Source: an uncultured Gammaproteobacteria bacterium
Lineage (GTDB): Bacteria > Pseudomonadota > Gammaproteobacteria > Pseudomonadales > UBA5518
Direction of reading: 5' to 3'
Assembly (NCBI GenBank): GCA_903921135.1
Contig: CAIXOY010000287.1
Location: forward strand, 1 to 5,914
DNA: 5,914 bases
In this document: positions 1-5,842 of the stretch, piece by piece
How the letters are laid out: every line of letters begins with the position of its first letter
Numbering within the stretch: the first letter of the stretch is position 1
The notes under the pieces: model-generated
Told to the model about the DNA's origin: nothing
Database searches by the model: none
What the model saw: the letters and a program-made list of their open reading frames with translations, nothing else
Program-made: the position numbers and the translations under genes

Positions 1-88
1 CGACACCTGTGGGAGGGGGCCATGCCCCCGACACCTGTGGGAGGGGGCCATGCCCTCGACACCTGTGGGAGGGGGCCATGCCCCCGAC
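1..88 (+). repeat. Tandem array of three REP-like palindromes
   Basis: Three head-to-tail copies of a 28-bp unit: a 26-bp core at 7-32, 35-60 and 63-88, separated by AC. Each core reads CTGTGGGAG followed by a hairpin with stem GGGGGC, loop CAT and stem GCCCCC, then GAC. The middle copy differs by one base (T at 56), which leaves a G-T wobble in the stem. The same element recurs at 5711-5867. A GGGAG-type head before a GC hairpin matches the plan of REP elements moved by REP-associated tyrosine transposases (family knowledge); no such transposase is in the window. The array begins at the window edge, so more copies may lie to the left. It starts 14 bases beyond the nagZ stop, so it forms the 3' flank of that gene and could end or stabilise its transcript (inference). 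Confidence 0.9.
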
Positions 89-102
89 TGAGGAACGCGC
101 CG

Positions 103-1155
103 CTACAACCGCGATTTGAAGGACAGCACACGCGCGCAGGCGTCATCGACCCGCTCGCGCGGAACGCGCCGCTCCTCCACTGCGCGCACGAGGACATCCA
201 CCACCTTGCGCGCGATCTGCGGGTCGAAGTGCAGGTTATTGCCGAAGCACAAGAGGTCCACACCCGCGCACACCGCGCGCTCCACCGCCTCCTGCAGACC
301 GTAGTGCGCGGTGATCGCGCCCATCTGCATGTCGTCGCTCACGATCAGCCCCTCGAAGCCCAACTGCCCGCGCAACACGCCCGTCAGCACCGCAGGCGAG
401 AGCGTCGCCGGATGCACGGGGTCAAGCGTGGCATTGAAAACGTGCGCGCTCATCACGGCATCGCAGGCGCCGGCCTCGATCATGCGCCGGAACGGCAGCA
501 ACTCGCGCTCCGACCACGTGGCCGTCACATCCACGAAGCCCGCGTGCGTGTCCCCCGCTGCGCTGCCGTGCCCGGGAAAATGCTTCGCACAACACATCAG
601 GCCACGGGCACGGTGCGCCTCGGCATAGGCAATCGCGTGCCGCGCCACCGCCTCGGGGTCTGACGAAAAACAGCGCTCGCGCGCACGGATGATCGGGTTG
701 TCCGGGTTGGCATCCAGATCCACCACCGGCGCGAGATTGAAGTTGATCCCCGCCGCCGCCAGCGTGCCGGCAATCGCCGACGCCGCCTCACGCGTGCCGT
801 CCACGCCCTCGGCGCGGCCAAGCGCGGCATGGGAGACGGACACAGGAAAGCCCCTCGCCTCTTTCAGCCGGTTCACCTGCCCGCCTTCCTGATCGATGGC
901 CACGAGCAACGGGATGCGCGCCGCCGATCGCAACGCGTCCACCAGCGCGCGCAATTGCGCGGGTGATTCCACGTTGCGCAGCGTCAACGCGGGATCCGCC
1001 ACGTCGCGATCGAAGAGGATCACGCCGCCCACGCCGGTCACGGCGATGTCATCCAGCACGGCGCTGCAGTCGTCGGCGTGACACCCCCGGAAGCCCACGA
1101 GCAGCATCTGCGCCGCGCGCTCGCGCAACGTGAGCGAATCAGGCGAAGGCATCAT
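103..1155 (-). CDS. nagZ: Beta-N-acetylhexosaminidase NagZ (glycoside hydrolase family 3)
   Basis: A 350-residue protein with a single family 3 catalytic barrel, close to the usual 330-350 of NagZ. NagZ removes the N-terminal GlcNAc from GlcNAc-1,6-anhydroMurNAc peptides in the cytoplasm during peptidoglycan recycling. Visible hallmarks are the substrate-binding IDQEGG (about residues 87-92), the active-site loop KHFPGHG (191-197) followed by GDTH with the catalytic Asp202-His204 pair, and SDDM with the expected nucleophile Asp274. No signal peptide or membrane segment is seen, which fits a cytoplasmic enzyme. An in-frame TTG at 1173 would add six residues. I prefer the ATG at 1155 because GGGAG lies about nine bases upstream; a second ATG directly follows. 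It is read in the same direction as the serine hydrolase upstream, 85 bp away, with a terminator between them. Function is well supported by motifs; whether it also acts on other beta-GlcNAc substrates cannot be seen. Confidence 0.93.
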   Translation of the reverse strand: MMPSPDSLTLRERAAQMLLVGFRGCHADDCSAVLDDIAVTGVGGVILFDRDVADPALTLRNVESPAQLRALVDALRSAARIPLLVAIDQEGGQVNRLKEARGFPVSVSHAALGRAEGVDGTREAASAIAGTLAAAGINFNLAPVVDLDANPDNPIIRARERCFSSDPEAVARHAIAYAEAHRARGLMCCAKHFPGHGSAAGDTHAGFVDVTATWSERELLPFRRMIEAGACDAVMSAHVFNATLDPVHPATLSPAVLTGVLRGQLGFEGLIVSDDMQMGAITAHYGLQEAVERAVCAGVDLLCFGNNLHFDPQIARKVVDVLVRAVEERRVPRERVDDACARVLSFKSRL

Positions 1156-1163
1156 GGCGCGCG

Positions 1164-1168
1164 ACTCC
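1164..1168 (-). promoter_or_regulatory. Ribosome binding site deciding the nagZ start
   Basis: On the minus strand GGGAG lies nine bases before ATGATG at 1155-1150. It lies inside the extension that would result from a TTG start at 1173, so it argues for the internal ATG. The spacing is at the long end of normal for the first ATG. Confidence 0.55.
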
Positions 1169-1203
1169 CGCAAGCAACCCTGTACTGGCCGGAACCTTAG
1201 ACC

Positions 1204-1240
1204 AAAAGCGCGCAGCGGGCGCTGGTGAGCGCCGGCGCGC
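1204..1240 (-). terminator. Intrinsic terminator of the serine hydrolase gene
   Basis: Directly after the TGA at 1243-1241 the minus strand has a two-part hairpin. The outer stem is GCGCGC (1240-1235) with GCGCGC (1213-1208). The inner stem is GGCGCT with AGCGCC around a CACC loop (1233-1218). Four T residues follow (1207-1204). Strong GC pairing followed at once by Ts fits a Rho-independent terminator, though the T run is short and is interrupted by GG. It should separate transcription of the hydrolase from nagZ, so nagZ probably has its own promoter in the roughly 50 bases before its start; I cannot identify one with confidence. Confidence 0.65.
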
Positions 1241-2590
1241 TCAGCGCCGCCCCGCCGCGCCCGCCCCGCCCTGCATCGTTTTCACCGACGCAAACAGCAG
1301 CCCCCTGAAGTCCCCGTCCGTGCGTCGCGGTGTGGTGCGACCCACCGGGTTCATCTGCGTCATCAGCACCGCCACCAGACCCGTGCGCGGGCTTGCCACC
1401 CAATGCGTATCGAGGATGCCGCCCCAGGCGAAATCCCCGTCCATGTTCGCGTAGGGCGCCTGACGGAAATCGATCTGCGGCGCCACGCCCAGCCCGTAGC
1501 CGAGCCCCTTGGAGTCATCACCCCAGTAGCGCGCCTGCGCGTCGTCGGCGACCTGGTTGCTGGTCATCAGCTCCACCGTGACGGGCGAGAGGTACTGCTT
1601 GCCGTCCAGCGTGCCGCCGTTCGCCAGCATCTGCGCGAAACGCAGGTAATCACCGGCCGTCGAGATCAGTCCGCCACCACCGGAAATGAAGGCCGGCGCT
1701 TGCGTGGGCACACCGATAGGGCCGAAATCACCGGGCACCAGCGCGCCGTGCTCGTCGTGCTTGTAGACCTTGGCCACCAGCGGCTGCGCCTCGGCCGGCA
1801 CGAAGAAACCCGTATGCGTCATCTGCAGCGGATCGAAGATGCGCTGCTGCAGGAAATGGTCGAAAGGCATGCCGGACACCACCTCGACCAGACGGCCGAG
1901 CACATCGTTCGCCACGCTGTAGCGCCAGGCCTCGCCCGGGTGCGTGTAGAGCGGGAGTTTCGCCACGTCTTTCACTTTCTTCGCGAGCGTCTCGTCGGCG
2001 GCAAGACTGAGACCGCTCCAGGCCTCGGCATTCGGCGAGCCCTTGTCGAAGAGCCTGCCGTAGCCGAGCCCCGCGGTGTGCGTCAGCAGATGCCGGACGG
2101 TGATGGGACGGCGCGCGGGCTCGGTCTTGGGTTTGCCCTGCGCATCGAGACCGGCGAACACCACCGGATTCGCGAACTCGGGGAGGTATCGCTCGACCGG
2201 ATCATCGAGCTGGATCTTCGCTTCCTCGTAGAGCATCAGCACCGCCGTGGCCGTCACCGGCTTGGTCATGCTGGCGATGCGAAAGCGCGTATCGAGCGTC
2301 ATGGGGATGCTCTGCTCACGGTCACGCATGCCCACGGCAGCCGAGTACGCGAGCTTGCCGTCGCGCGCCACCATGATCACGTAGCCGGCAGCCGCGTTGC
2401 GCGCGGCCTGCTCGCCGAAGTAACTGCCCATGTACGCGAGACGCTCGGCAGAGAGCCCCAGGGATTCCGGCCGCGCCACGGGCAGAGGTGCCTCGGGCGT
2501 GGGCCCTCGGGCCGCGAGCAGCGGGCTCAGCGTGAACAGCGAAACGGCCAGAAAAGCGCTGAAAAAACGCATCAGGGAAGTGTGTGGCAT
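1241..2590 (-). CDS. Exported serine hydrolase, class C beta-lactamase/family VIII esterase fold
   Basis: A 449-residue protein of the beta-lactamase-related (CubicO, EstB-like) superfamily. Residues 1 to about 27 form a signal peptide with a hydrophobic core (FFSAFLAVSLFTLSPLLAA) and no lipobox, so a periplasmic or secreted enzyme is expected. The catalytic SxxK motif is SMTK with Ser107 and Lys110. The second-motif tyrosine is Tyr224 in WRYSVAND. HLLTHTAGLGYG (about 167-178) and a glycine-rich SGGGGL near 303 are typical of the family, and WGG at 389-391 stands where beta-lactamases have KTG. YSV instead of YxN, together with WGG, favours an esterase-like or peptidase-like hydrolase over a true penicillinase; the substrate is unknown. 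The frame stays open to 2893, but the extra 101 residues have no domain and run into the divergent gene, so the start is placed at the ATG at 2590, just before the signal peptide. ATG 2572 is an alternative that also keeps the signal peptide. No strong Shine-Dalgarno is seen (GGA six bases before 2590). Confidence 0.9.
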   Translation of the reverse strand: MPHTSLMRFFSAFLAVSLFTLSPLLAARGPTPEAPLPVARPESLGLSAERLAYMGSYFGEQAARNAAAGYVIMVARDGKLAYSAAVGMRDREQSIPMTLDTRFRIASMTKPVTATAVLMLYEEAKIQLDDPVERYLPEFANPVVFAGLDAQGKPKTEPARRPITVRHLLTHTAGLGYGRLFDKGSPNAEAWSGLSLAADETLAKKVKDVAKLPLYTHPGEAWRYSVANDVLGRLVEVVSGMPFDHFLQQRIFDPLQMTHTGFFVPAEAQPLVAKVYKHDEHGALVPGDFGPIGVPTQAPAFISGGGGLISTAGDYLRFAQMLANGGTLDGKQYLSPVTVELMTSNQVADDAQARYWGDDSKGLGYGLGVAPQIDFRQAPYANMDGDFAWGGILDTHWVASPRTGLVAVLMTQMNPVGRTTPRRTDGDFRGLLFASVKTMQGGAGAAGRR

Positions 2591-2789
2591 GAGTGTTCCG
2601 GGGTTCGGGAAGGGGCTGCAGAAACAGGCGCAGAGGCTACCCATGCCGCTTCCGCGCACACAAGGCCGCCGAGAGGGCTTTTGCCCGCGACAATCCACCA
2701 CCCCGCTGAGGGCGTATCCTTCACGCGCCACGGCCGACCCGTGCACAGCAGTCACGGCCCGCGCTCCCACTACAACAACAGGGCCCATC
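2591..2789. other. Divergent intergenic region
   Basis: 199 bp separate the starts of the serine hydrolase (minus) and the SOUL protein (plus), so promoters for both should lie here. Apart from the weak minus-strand candidate listed separately, I see no convincing -35/-10 pair for the plus strand. A small inverted repeat GGGC-TTTT-GCCC lies at 2675-2686. Its four-base-pair stem is too short to call an operator or terminator. Confidence 0.6.
2634..2663 (-). promoter_or_regulatory. Weak candidate promoter for the serine hydrolase
   Basis: On the minus strand TTGTGT (2663-2658), an 18-bp spacer, then TAGCCT (2639-2634) lie about 44 bases before the start at 2590. Each hexamer matches the sigma-70 consensus at only three of six positions. 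It is offered because position and spacing are right; a match of this quality can occur by chance. Confidence 0.2.
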
Positions 2790-3416
2790 ATGTGGCATCT
2801 CCTACGACTCCAGATCTGCGTGTTGCTCCTTGCCGTCTCGGAGTTCGCCATGGCCGTGGCTGAACCTCCGTTCTCGGTGTCGATCAGCGACACCCCCTTC
2901 GAGGTCCGCGACTACCCCGGTTTCATCGTGGCCGAGACCTGGGTCGAGGGAGACTTCGATGCCGCAGGGCGCGCGGGATTCCGCCGCATCGCGAGCTACA
3001 TCTTCGGCGACAACATCGCGCAGGGCGGCGCCTCGGCAAAGATCGCGATGACAGCACCCGTGACCATGGAACCGGCAAGCGAGAAGATCGCCATGACAGC
3101 GCCCGTGACCATGGAGCCCGAAGGGCAACGCTGGCGCGTGCACTTCGTGATGCCGGCGGGCTACACGCTGGCCACGCTGCCGAAGCCGAAAGACCCGCGC
3201 ATCACCCTGCGCGAAGTGCCCGCTCACCGCATGGCGGTAGTGCGTTTCAGCGGCCTCACCACGCAGAAAAGCATGAGCGCGCAAACCGCGAAGCTGCAGG
3301 CGTGGATACAGGCGAAGGGGCTGCGCGCAGCGGCCACGCCGCAGATCGCCCGCTACAACGATCCGTTCACTCTGCCGTGGAACCGCCGCAACGAGATGAT
3401 GTTGCGCGTGGACTGA
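2790..3416 (+). CDS. SOUL family heme-binding-type protein, exported
   Basis: A 208-residue protein. Residues 1-24 are a signal peptide (hydrophobic CVLLLAV stretch, cleavage probably after AMAVA), so it should be periplasmic. The SOUL domain fills about 30-206. Family signatures are FEVRDYPGFIVAET (37-50), the IAMTAPV motif, FVMPAGYTL (119-127), LREVPAHRMAVVRFSG (140-155) and the ending YNDPFTLPWNRRNEM (189-203). SOUL/HEBP proteins bind heme or tetrapyrroles in eukaryotes; the bacterial role is unsettled, so heme binding here is by family only. The block KIAMTAPVTMEP occurs twice, at 84-95 and 99-110, and the two coding copies differ only at synonymous third positions. The frame is open back to 2430, but the ATG at 2790 starts the signal peptide and has AGGG six bases upstream, so it is chosen. 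It is divergent from the serine hydrolase and codirectional with the small membrane protein 77 bp downstream. Confidence 0.9.
   Translation: MWHLLRLQICVLLLAVSEFAMAVAEPPFSVSISDTPFEVRDYPGFIVAETWVEGDFDAAGRAGFRRIASYIFGDNIAQGGASAKIAMTAPVTMEPASEKIAMTAPVTMEPEGQRWRVHFVMPAGYTLATLPKPKDPRITLREVPAHRMAVVRFSGLTTQKSMSAQTAKLQAWIQAKGLRAAATPQIARYNDPFTLPWNRRNEMMLRVD
3039..3119 (+). repeat. Internal 45-bp-offset duplication in the SOUL gene
   Basis: Two 36-bp copies at 3039-3074 and 3084-3119 both encode KIAMTAPVTMEP, separated by nine bases encoding ASE. I count four differences, all third-position and silent (GCG/GCC, GCA/GCG, GAA/GAG, CCG/CCC). A doubled MTAPV block also occurs in other bacterial SOUL proteins as I recall them, so the repeat may be ancestral and kept by selection. 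Confidence 0.85.
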
Positions 3417-3425
3417 GGCGCGGAC

Positions 3426-3454
3426 TTGAGCCTTGCGGGCCGCCCCACTAAGGT
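3426..3454 (+). promoter_or_regulatory. Candidate sigma-70 promoter of the small membrane protein
   Basis: TTGAGC (3426-3431), exactly 17 bp, then TAAGGT (3449-3454), starting ten bases after the SOUL stop codon. Matches to consensus are four of six and three of six with ideal spacing. Transcription would start near 3461, leaving a leader of about 33 bases that includes the GAGGAG ribosome site. Confidence 0.4.
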
Positions 3455-3482
3455 GTGGCGCGACCCAGACATCCGCCGCTCC

Positions 3483-3488
3483 GAGGAG
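3483..3488 (+). promoter_or_regulatory. Strong ribosome binding site setting the start of the membrane protein
   Basis: GAGGAG sits five bases before the ATG at 3494. The frame is also open from an ATG at 3455, but that start has no such site and overlaps the candidate promoter, so 3494 is the likely start. Confidence 0.75.
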
Positions 3489-3493
3489 CCCCC

Positions 3494-3829
3494 ATGCGCA
3501 ACGCCACGCTGCCCATCACCCTGATCCTGATCGGCGTTGTCTGGCTGCTGGTGCACTTCAAACTGTTCCCGGACCGCAACTGGCTGATCGCGGTGGGCCT
3601 CATCGCGGGCGGCATATCGGTGCTGGTCTGCGATGGCATCACCAAGTCGTCGGTGGTGACGGGCCCGATGATGATGGCGACGGGCTCGGCGTGGTGGCTG
3701 CACAACGACAGCGACCTTGGCTGGAGCGTGCTGCTGCCTTCGCTACTGATCTGCCTTGGCGTGCTGATGCTGGTGGCCAGGCTGGATGCGGTGCCCGAGC
3801 AGCGCCCGGGCAAAGCCGTTCAACCCTGA
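3494..3829 (+). CDS. Small four-helix membrane protein, LiaF/LiaI-like N-terminal type
   Basis: A 111-residue, mostly hydrophobic protein of unproven function. Four membrane segments are predicted by eye at about 6-22 (LPITLILIGVVWLLVHF), 29-48 (NWLIAVGLIAGGISVLVCDG), 53-69 and 75-96 (LGWSVLLPSLLICLGVLMLV). A polar tail follows (98-111). The first two helices, with their ILIG...LL pattern and an FPDRNW turn between them, resemble the transmembrane part of LiaF-type envelope-stress proteins, but the C-terminal LiaF domain is absent, so no sensor role is claimed. The start at 3494 is set by GAGGAG five bases upstream. It lies 77 bp after the SOUL gene and may be read from its own promoter, through readthrough, or both. 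Its stop is only 6 bp from the stop of the convergent kinase gene. I do not recognise a named gene. Confidence 0.82.
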   Translation: MRNATLPITLILIGVVWLLVHFKLFPDRNWLIAVGLIAGGISVLVCDGITKSSVVTGPMMMATGSAWWLHNDSDLGWSVLLPSLLICLGVLMLVARLDAVPEQRPGKAVQP

Positions 3830-3835
3830 GAAAGA

Positions 3836-5560
3836 TCAGCGCACGCGGTGCCTGCTGCGCGCGCCCCACGCGGTGATCGAGTCCTGAACCGCCTGCAGCT
3901 GCATGGGCTTGGGGATGTAGTCGTTCATGCCCGCGTCGAGGCAGCGCTCGCGGTCACCCTGCATCGCGTCGGCCGTCATCGCGATGATCCACGGCACAGC
4001 AGTACCCTCGCCACGACGACGGATCTCGCGGGTGGCCTCGAGCCCGTCCATCTGCGGCATGTGGATGTCCATGAAAACGATGTCGTAGGGCTGGCGCTCC
4101 AGCGCCTGCAAGGCGGCAATGCCGTTGCCGGCCAGATCGGCCGCATAGCCCATGCGTTCCAGCACCTTCAGCGCGAGCTTCTGGTTGATGGCGTTGTCTT
4201 CGGCCAGCAGGATGCGCGCCGGCAGGCGTGCGGCCATGCCCCGATCAAGATCCGCCCTCAGCGGCAACGCCGCATCCGTCCGGGTCTCGGCGCCGTCCGT
4301 GCATACGTCGGCGCGTACGGTGAAGTGGAACGTGGTGCCGCGGCCGGGCTCGCTGCGCACGCCGATCTCGCCGCCCATCAGTTCCACCAGCCGCTTGCAG
4401 ATCACGAGGCCAAGCCCGGTGCCGCCGTAGCGGCGCGTCATCGAGGGGTCCACCTGCGAGAACGGCGCGAACAGCCTGCTGATGCCTGCCTCGGAAATGC
4501 CGATGCCCGTGTCGCTCACCTCCACCCGCAGCATGTCGGGCGAGACGGCGCTCATGTGTACGCGCACCTCGCCCGTATCTGTGAACTTCACGGCGTTGTC
4601 GAGCAGATTGAGCAGCACCTGCCGCAGCCGGACTGCATCACCCAGCACACGGCGCGGCACGGCGGCGTCGTACTGGCTGCGCAGCTTCAGCCCCTTCGCG
4701 GAGGCGCGGGCAATCACCATCTCGAGCGCGTCGTCGACTACGCGACGTGGTTCGAGCGGCGCCTGATCCATCGGCATCTGGCCGGCATCGATGCGGGAGA
4801 AATCGAGGATGTCGTTGATGACCGCAAGCAGCGCATCACCGCTCAGGCGGATGGTCTCGAGATAGTCACGCTGCTCGGCGTCGAGTTCGGTGCCCCGCAT
4901 CAGCGCCGTCATGCCGATCACGCCGTTCATGGGCGTGCGCAGTTCGTGGCTCATCATGGCGAGGAATTCCGAGCGTGCCCGCGCGGCTGCAGTGGCAAGC
5001 TCGCGCTCGGCCTCGGCGCGGCGGCGCTCGGCGTGCTCGCGCTCCACCTGCCGGCGCGTCAGCACCAGATCCTTGCGCAACTCCATCTGCGCGATGATCT
5101 GGCGACCGATGATCGCGAGCGCCTCGCGCTGGCGCTCGTCGAGTTGTCGCGGCACGCGGTCGATGGCGCAGAGCGCGCCAAGCGAGTATCCCGTTGGCGT
5201 GACCAGCGGCGCGCCCGCATAGAAGCGCAGGTGAAAGTCGCCCGTGACCAGCGGGTTGTCGGCGAAGCGGGGATCCTGGGTGGCGTCCGGAACCGTGAGT
5301 ACCTGGCCGGGGTCGAGGATGGCATGCGCACAGAACGAGGATTCACGCGGCGTGGATTCCGCCTCCAGCCCTACGCGTGACTTGAACCACTGCCTGTCTT
5401 CGTCGACCAGGCTGACCAGCACGATCGGCACTCCGCAAATCTGCGCAGCCAGGCGCGTCAGTTCGTCGAAGGCTTCTTCGGGGGCGGTGTCGAGGATGTC
5501 GTAGGCGCGGAGCGCATCGAGGCGTTCGGCCTCGTCGGCGGGAAGTGCTGCTGCGGGCAT
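3836..5560 (-). CDS. Soluble GAF-domain hybrid sensor histidine kinase with receiver domain
   Basis: A 574-residue protein. Domain order is GAF (about 20-160, with the common stretches ALRAYDILDTAPEEAFDEL and SLVDEDRQWFKSRVGL), a charged Arg/Glu/Ala-rich coiled-coil linker (165-197), HisKA dimerisation domain (198-262) with H-box SHELRTP and phospho-accepting His205, an HATPase domain (about 305-416), and a receiver domain (448-566). The ATPase has N-box residues Asn318 and Asn322, the D-box SDTGIGI (349-355), LFAPFSQ (363-369) and GGTGLGL (379-385). The receiver has acidic Glu454/Asp455, phospho-acceptor Asp498 in FMDIHMPQMDG, Thr529 and Lys551 in IPKP. All catalytic residues are present, so it should be active. 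No membrane segment or signal peptide is seen, so it should sense a cytoplasmic cue through GAF; the ligand is unknown. There is no HPt domain, so a phosphorelay would need a separate HPt protein, and no response regulator gene is adjacent. The ATG at 5560 directly precedes the conserved N-terminus; its ribosome site is weak. Confidence 0.94.
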   Translation of the reverse strand: MPAAALPADEAERLDALRAYDILDTAPEEAFDELTRLAAQICGVPIVLVSLVDEDRQWFKSRVGLEAESTPRESSFCAHAILDPGQVLTVPDATQDPRFADNPLVTGDFHLRFYAGAPLVTPTGYSLGALCAIDRVPRQLDERQREALAIIGRQIIAQMELRKDLVLTRRQVEREHAERRRAEAERELATAAARARSEFLAMMSHELRTPMNGVIGMTALMRGTELDAEQRDYLETIRLSGDALLAVINDILDFSRIDAGQMPMDQAPLEPRRVVDDALEMVIARASAKGLKLRSQYDAAVPRRVLGDAVRLRQVLLNLLDNAVKFTDTGEVRVHMSAVSPDMLRVEVSDTGIGISEAGISRLFAPFSQVDPSMTRRYGGTGLGLVICKRLVELMGGEIGVRSEPGRGTTFHFTVRADVCTDGAETRTDAALPLRADLDRGMAARLPARILLAEDNAINQKLALKVLERMGYAADLAGNGIAALQALERQPYDIVFMDIHMPQMDGLEATREIRRRGEGTAVPWIIAMTADAMQGDRERCLDAGMNDYIPKPMQLQAVQDSITAWGARSRHRVR

Positions 5561-5710
5561 GGCTGCTCTGTCCGGGAAATCGAAGGCCGCAGAACCGTGA
5601 TCCCGCGAGTCGGCGGGCGAGGATGCACCGCGGCGGCCTTGTGCGCAAGGCGAGCCGGGGGTCGGGGTCTCAGTCGCAGTGCGTCCTCAGAGGGAAGCGG
5701 CGCGAGCAAC

Positions 5711-5736
5711 TGTCGGGGGCATGGCCCCCTCCCACA
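5711..5736 (-). repeat. REP-like palindrome, right cluster unit 1
   Basis: Inverse orientation of the left array. The stretch 5712-5737 is the exact reverse complement of the 26-bp core at 63-88. It has the stem GGGGGC/GCCCCC and the same CCCAC head on its right side. Confidence 0.88.
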
Positions 5737-5756
5737 GCCAATCAGGCACAGGCAAA

Positions 5757-5781
5757 TGTCGGGGGCATGGCCCCCTCCCAC
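5757..5781 (-). repeat. REP-like palindrome, right cluster unit 2
   Basis: Same hairpin and orientation as unit 1, ending in CCCAC but without the following AG. It is preceded by CACAGGCAA, which also precedes unit 4, so the two form part of a longer direct repeat (5747-5780 and 5833-5865). Confidence 0.85.
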
Positions 5782-5797
5782 TCCAACTCCAAGCCCC

Positions 5798-5822
5798 GTG
5801 GGAGCGGGCCATGCCCGCGACA
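5798..5822 (+). repeat. REP-like palindrome, right cluster unit 3 with compensatory stem change
   Basis: Opposite orientation to its neighbours. It begins GTGGGAG and has stem GCGGGC, loop CAT, stem GCCCGC, where other units have GGGGGC and GCCCCC. The G-to-C change on one arm is matched by C-to-G on the other, so all six pairs are kept. Confidence 0.88.
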
Positions 5823-5842
5823 GGAGAGCAGACACAGGCAAT

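Noticed and set aside
1..88. CRISPR array
   Set aside because: The repeats are 28 bp long but directly adjoin one another, with no unique spacers, and the same element occurs singly and inverted elsewhere.
22..663. Plus-strand open frame across the REP array and the nagZ antisense
   Set aside because: The start lies within the repeats and the rest is antisense to conserved NagZ motifs.
1189..1205. nagZ promoter with TAAGGT as -10
   Set aside because: TAAGGT on the minus strand (about 1199-1194) has no -35-like hexamer at 16-18 bp, and that position falls inside the terminator hairpin.
2675..2686. GGGC-TTTT-GCCC inverted repeat as a terminator or operator
   Set aside because: Only four base pairs, no T run after it on either strand, and it sits between divergent genes where a terminator is not needed.
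2430..2789. 120-residue N-terminal extension of the SOUL protein
   Set aside because: It overlaps the serine hydrolase coding region and would bury the signal peptide that begins at 2790.
1403..2863. Long plus-strand open frame (486 codons) opposite the serine hydrolase
   Set aside because: Its product is rich in His and Arg with no recognisable domain, as expected from the antisense of a GC-rich gene. The minus-strand frame has clear catalytic motifs and a signal peptide.
2591..2893. 101-residue N-terminal extension of the serine hydrolase
   Set aside because: It has no domain, overlaps the start of the divergent SOUL gene, and would bury the signal peptide in the middle of the protein.
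3848..5380. Long plus-strand open frame (510 codons) opposite the hybrid kinase
   Set aside because: It is the antisense shadow of conserved kinase and receiver motifs; low-complexity His/Arg/Val-rich product and no plausible start signal.
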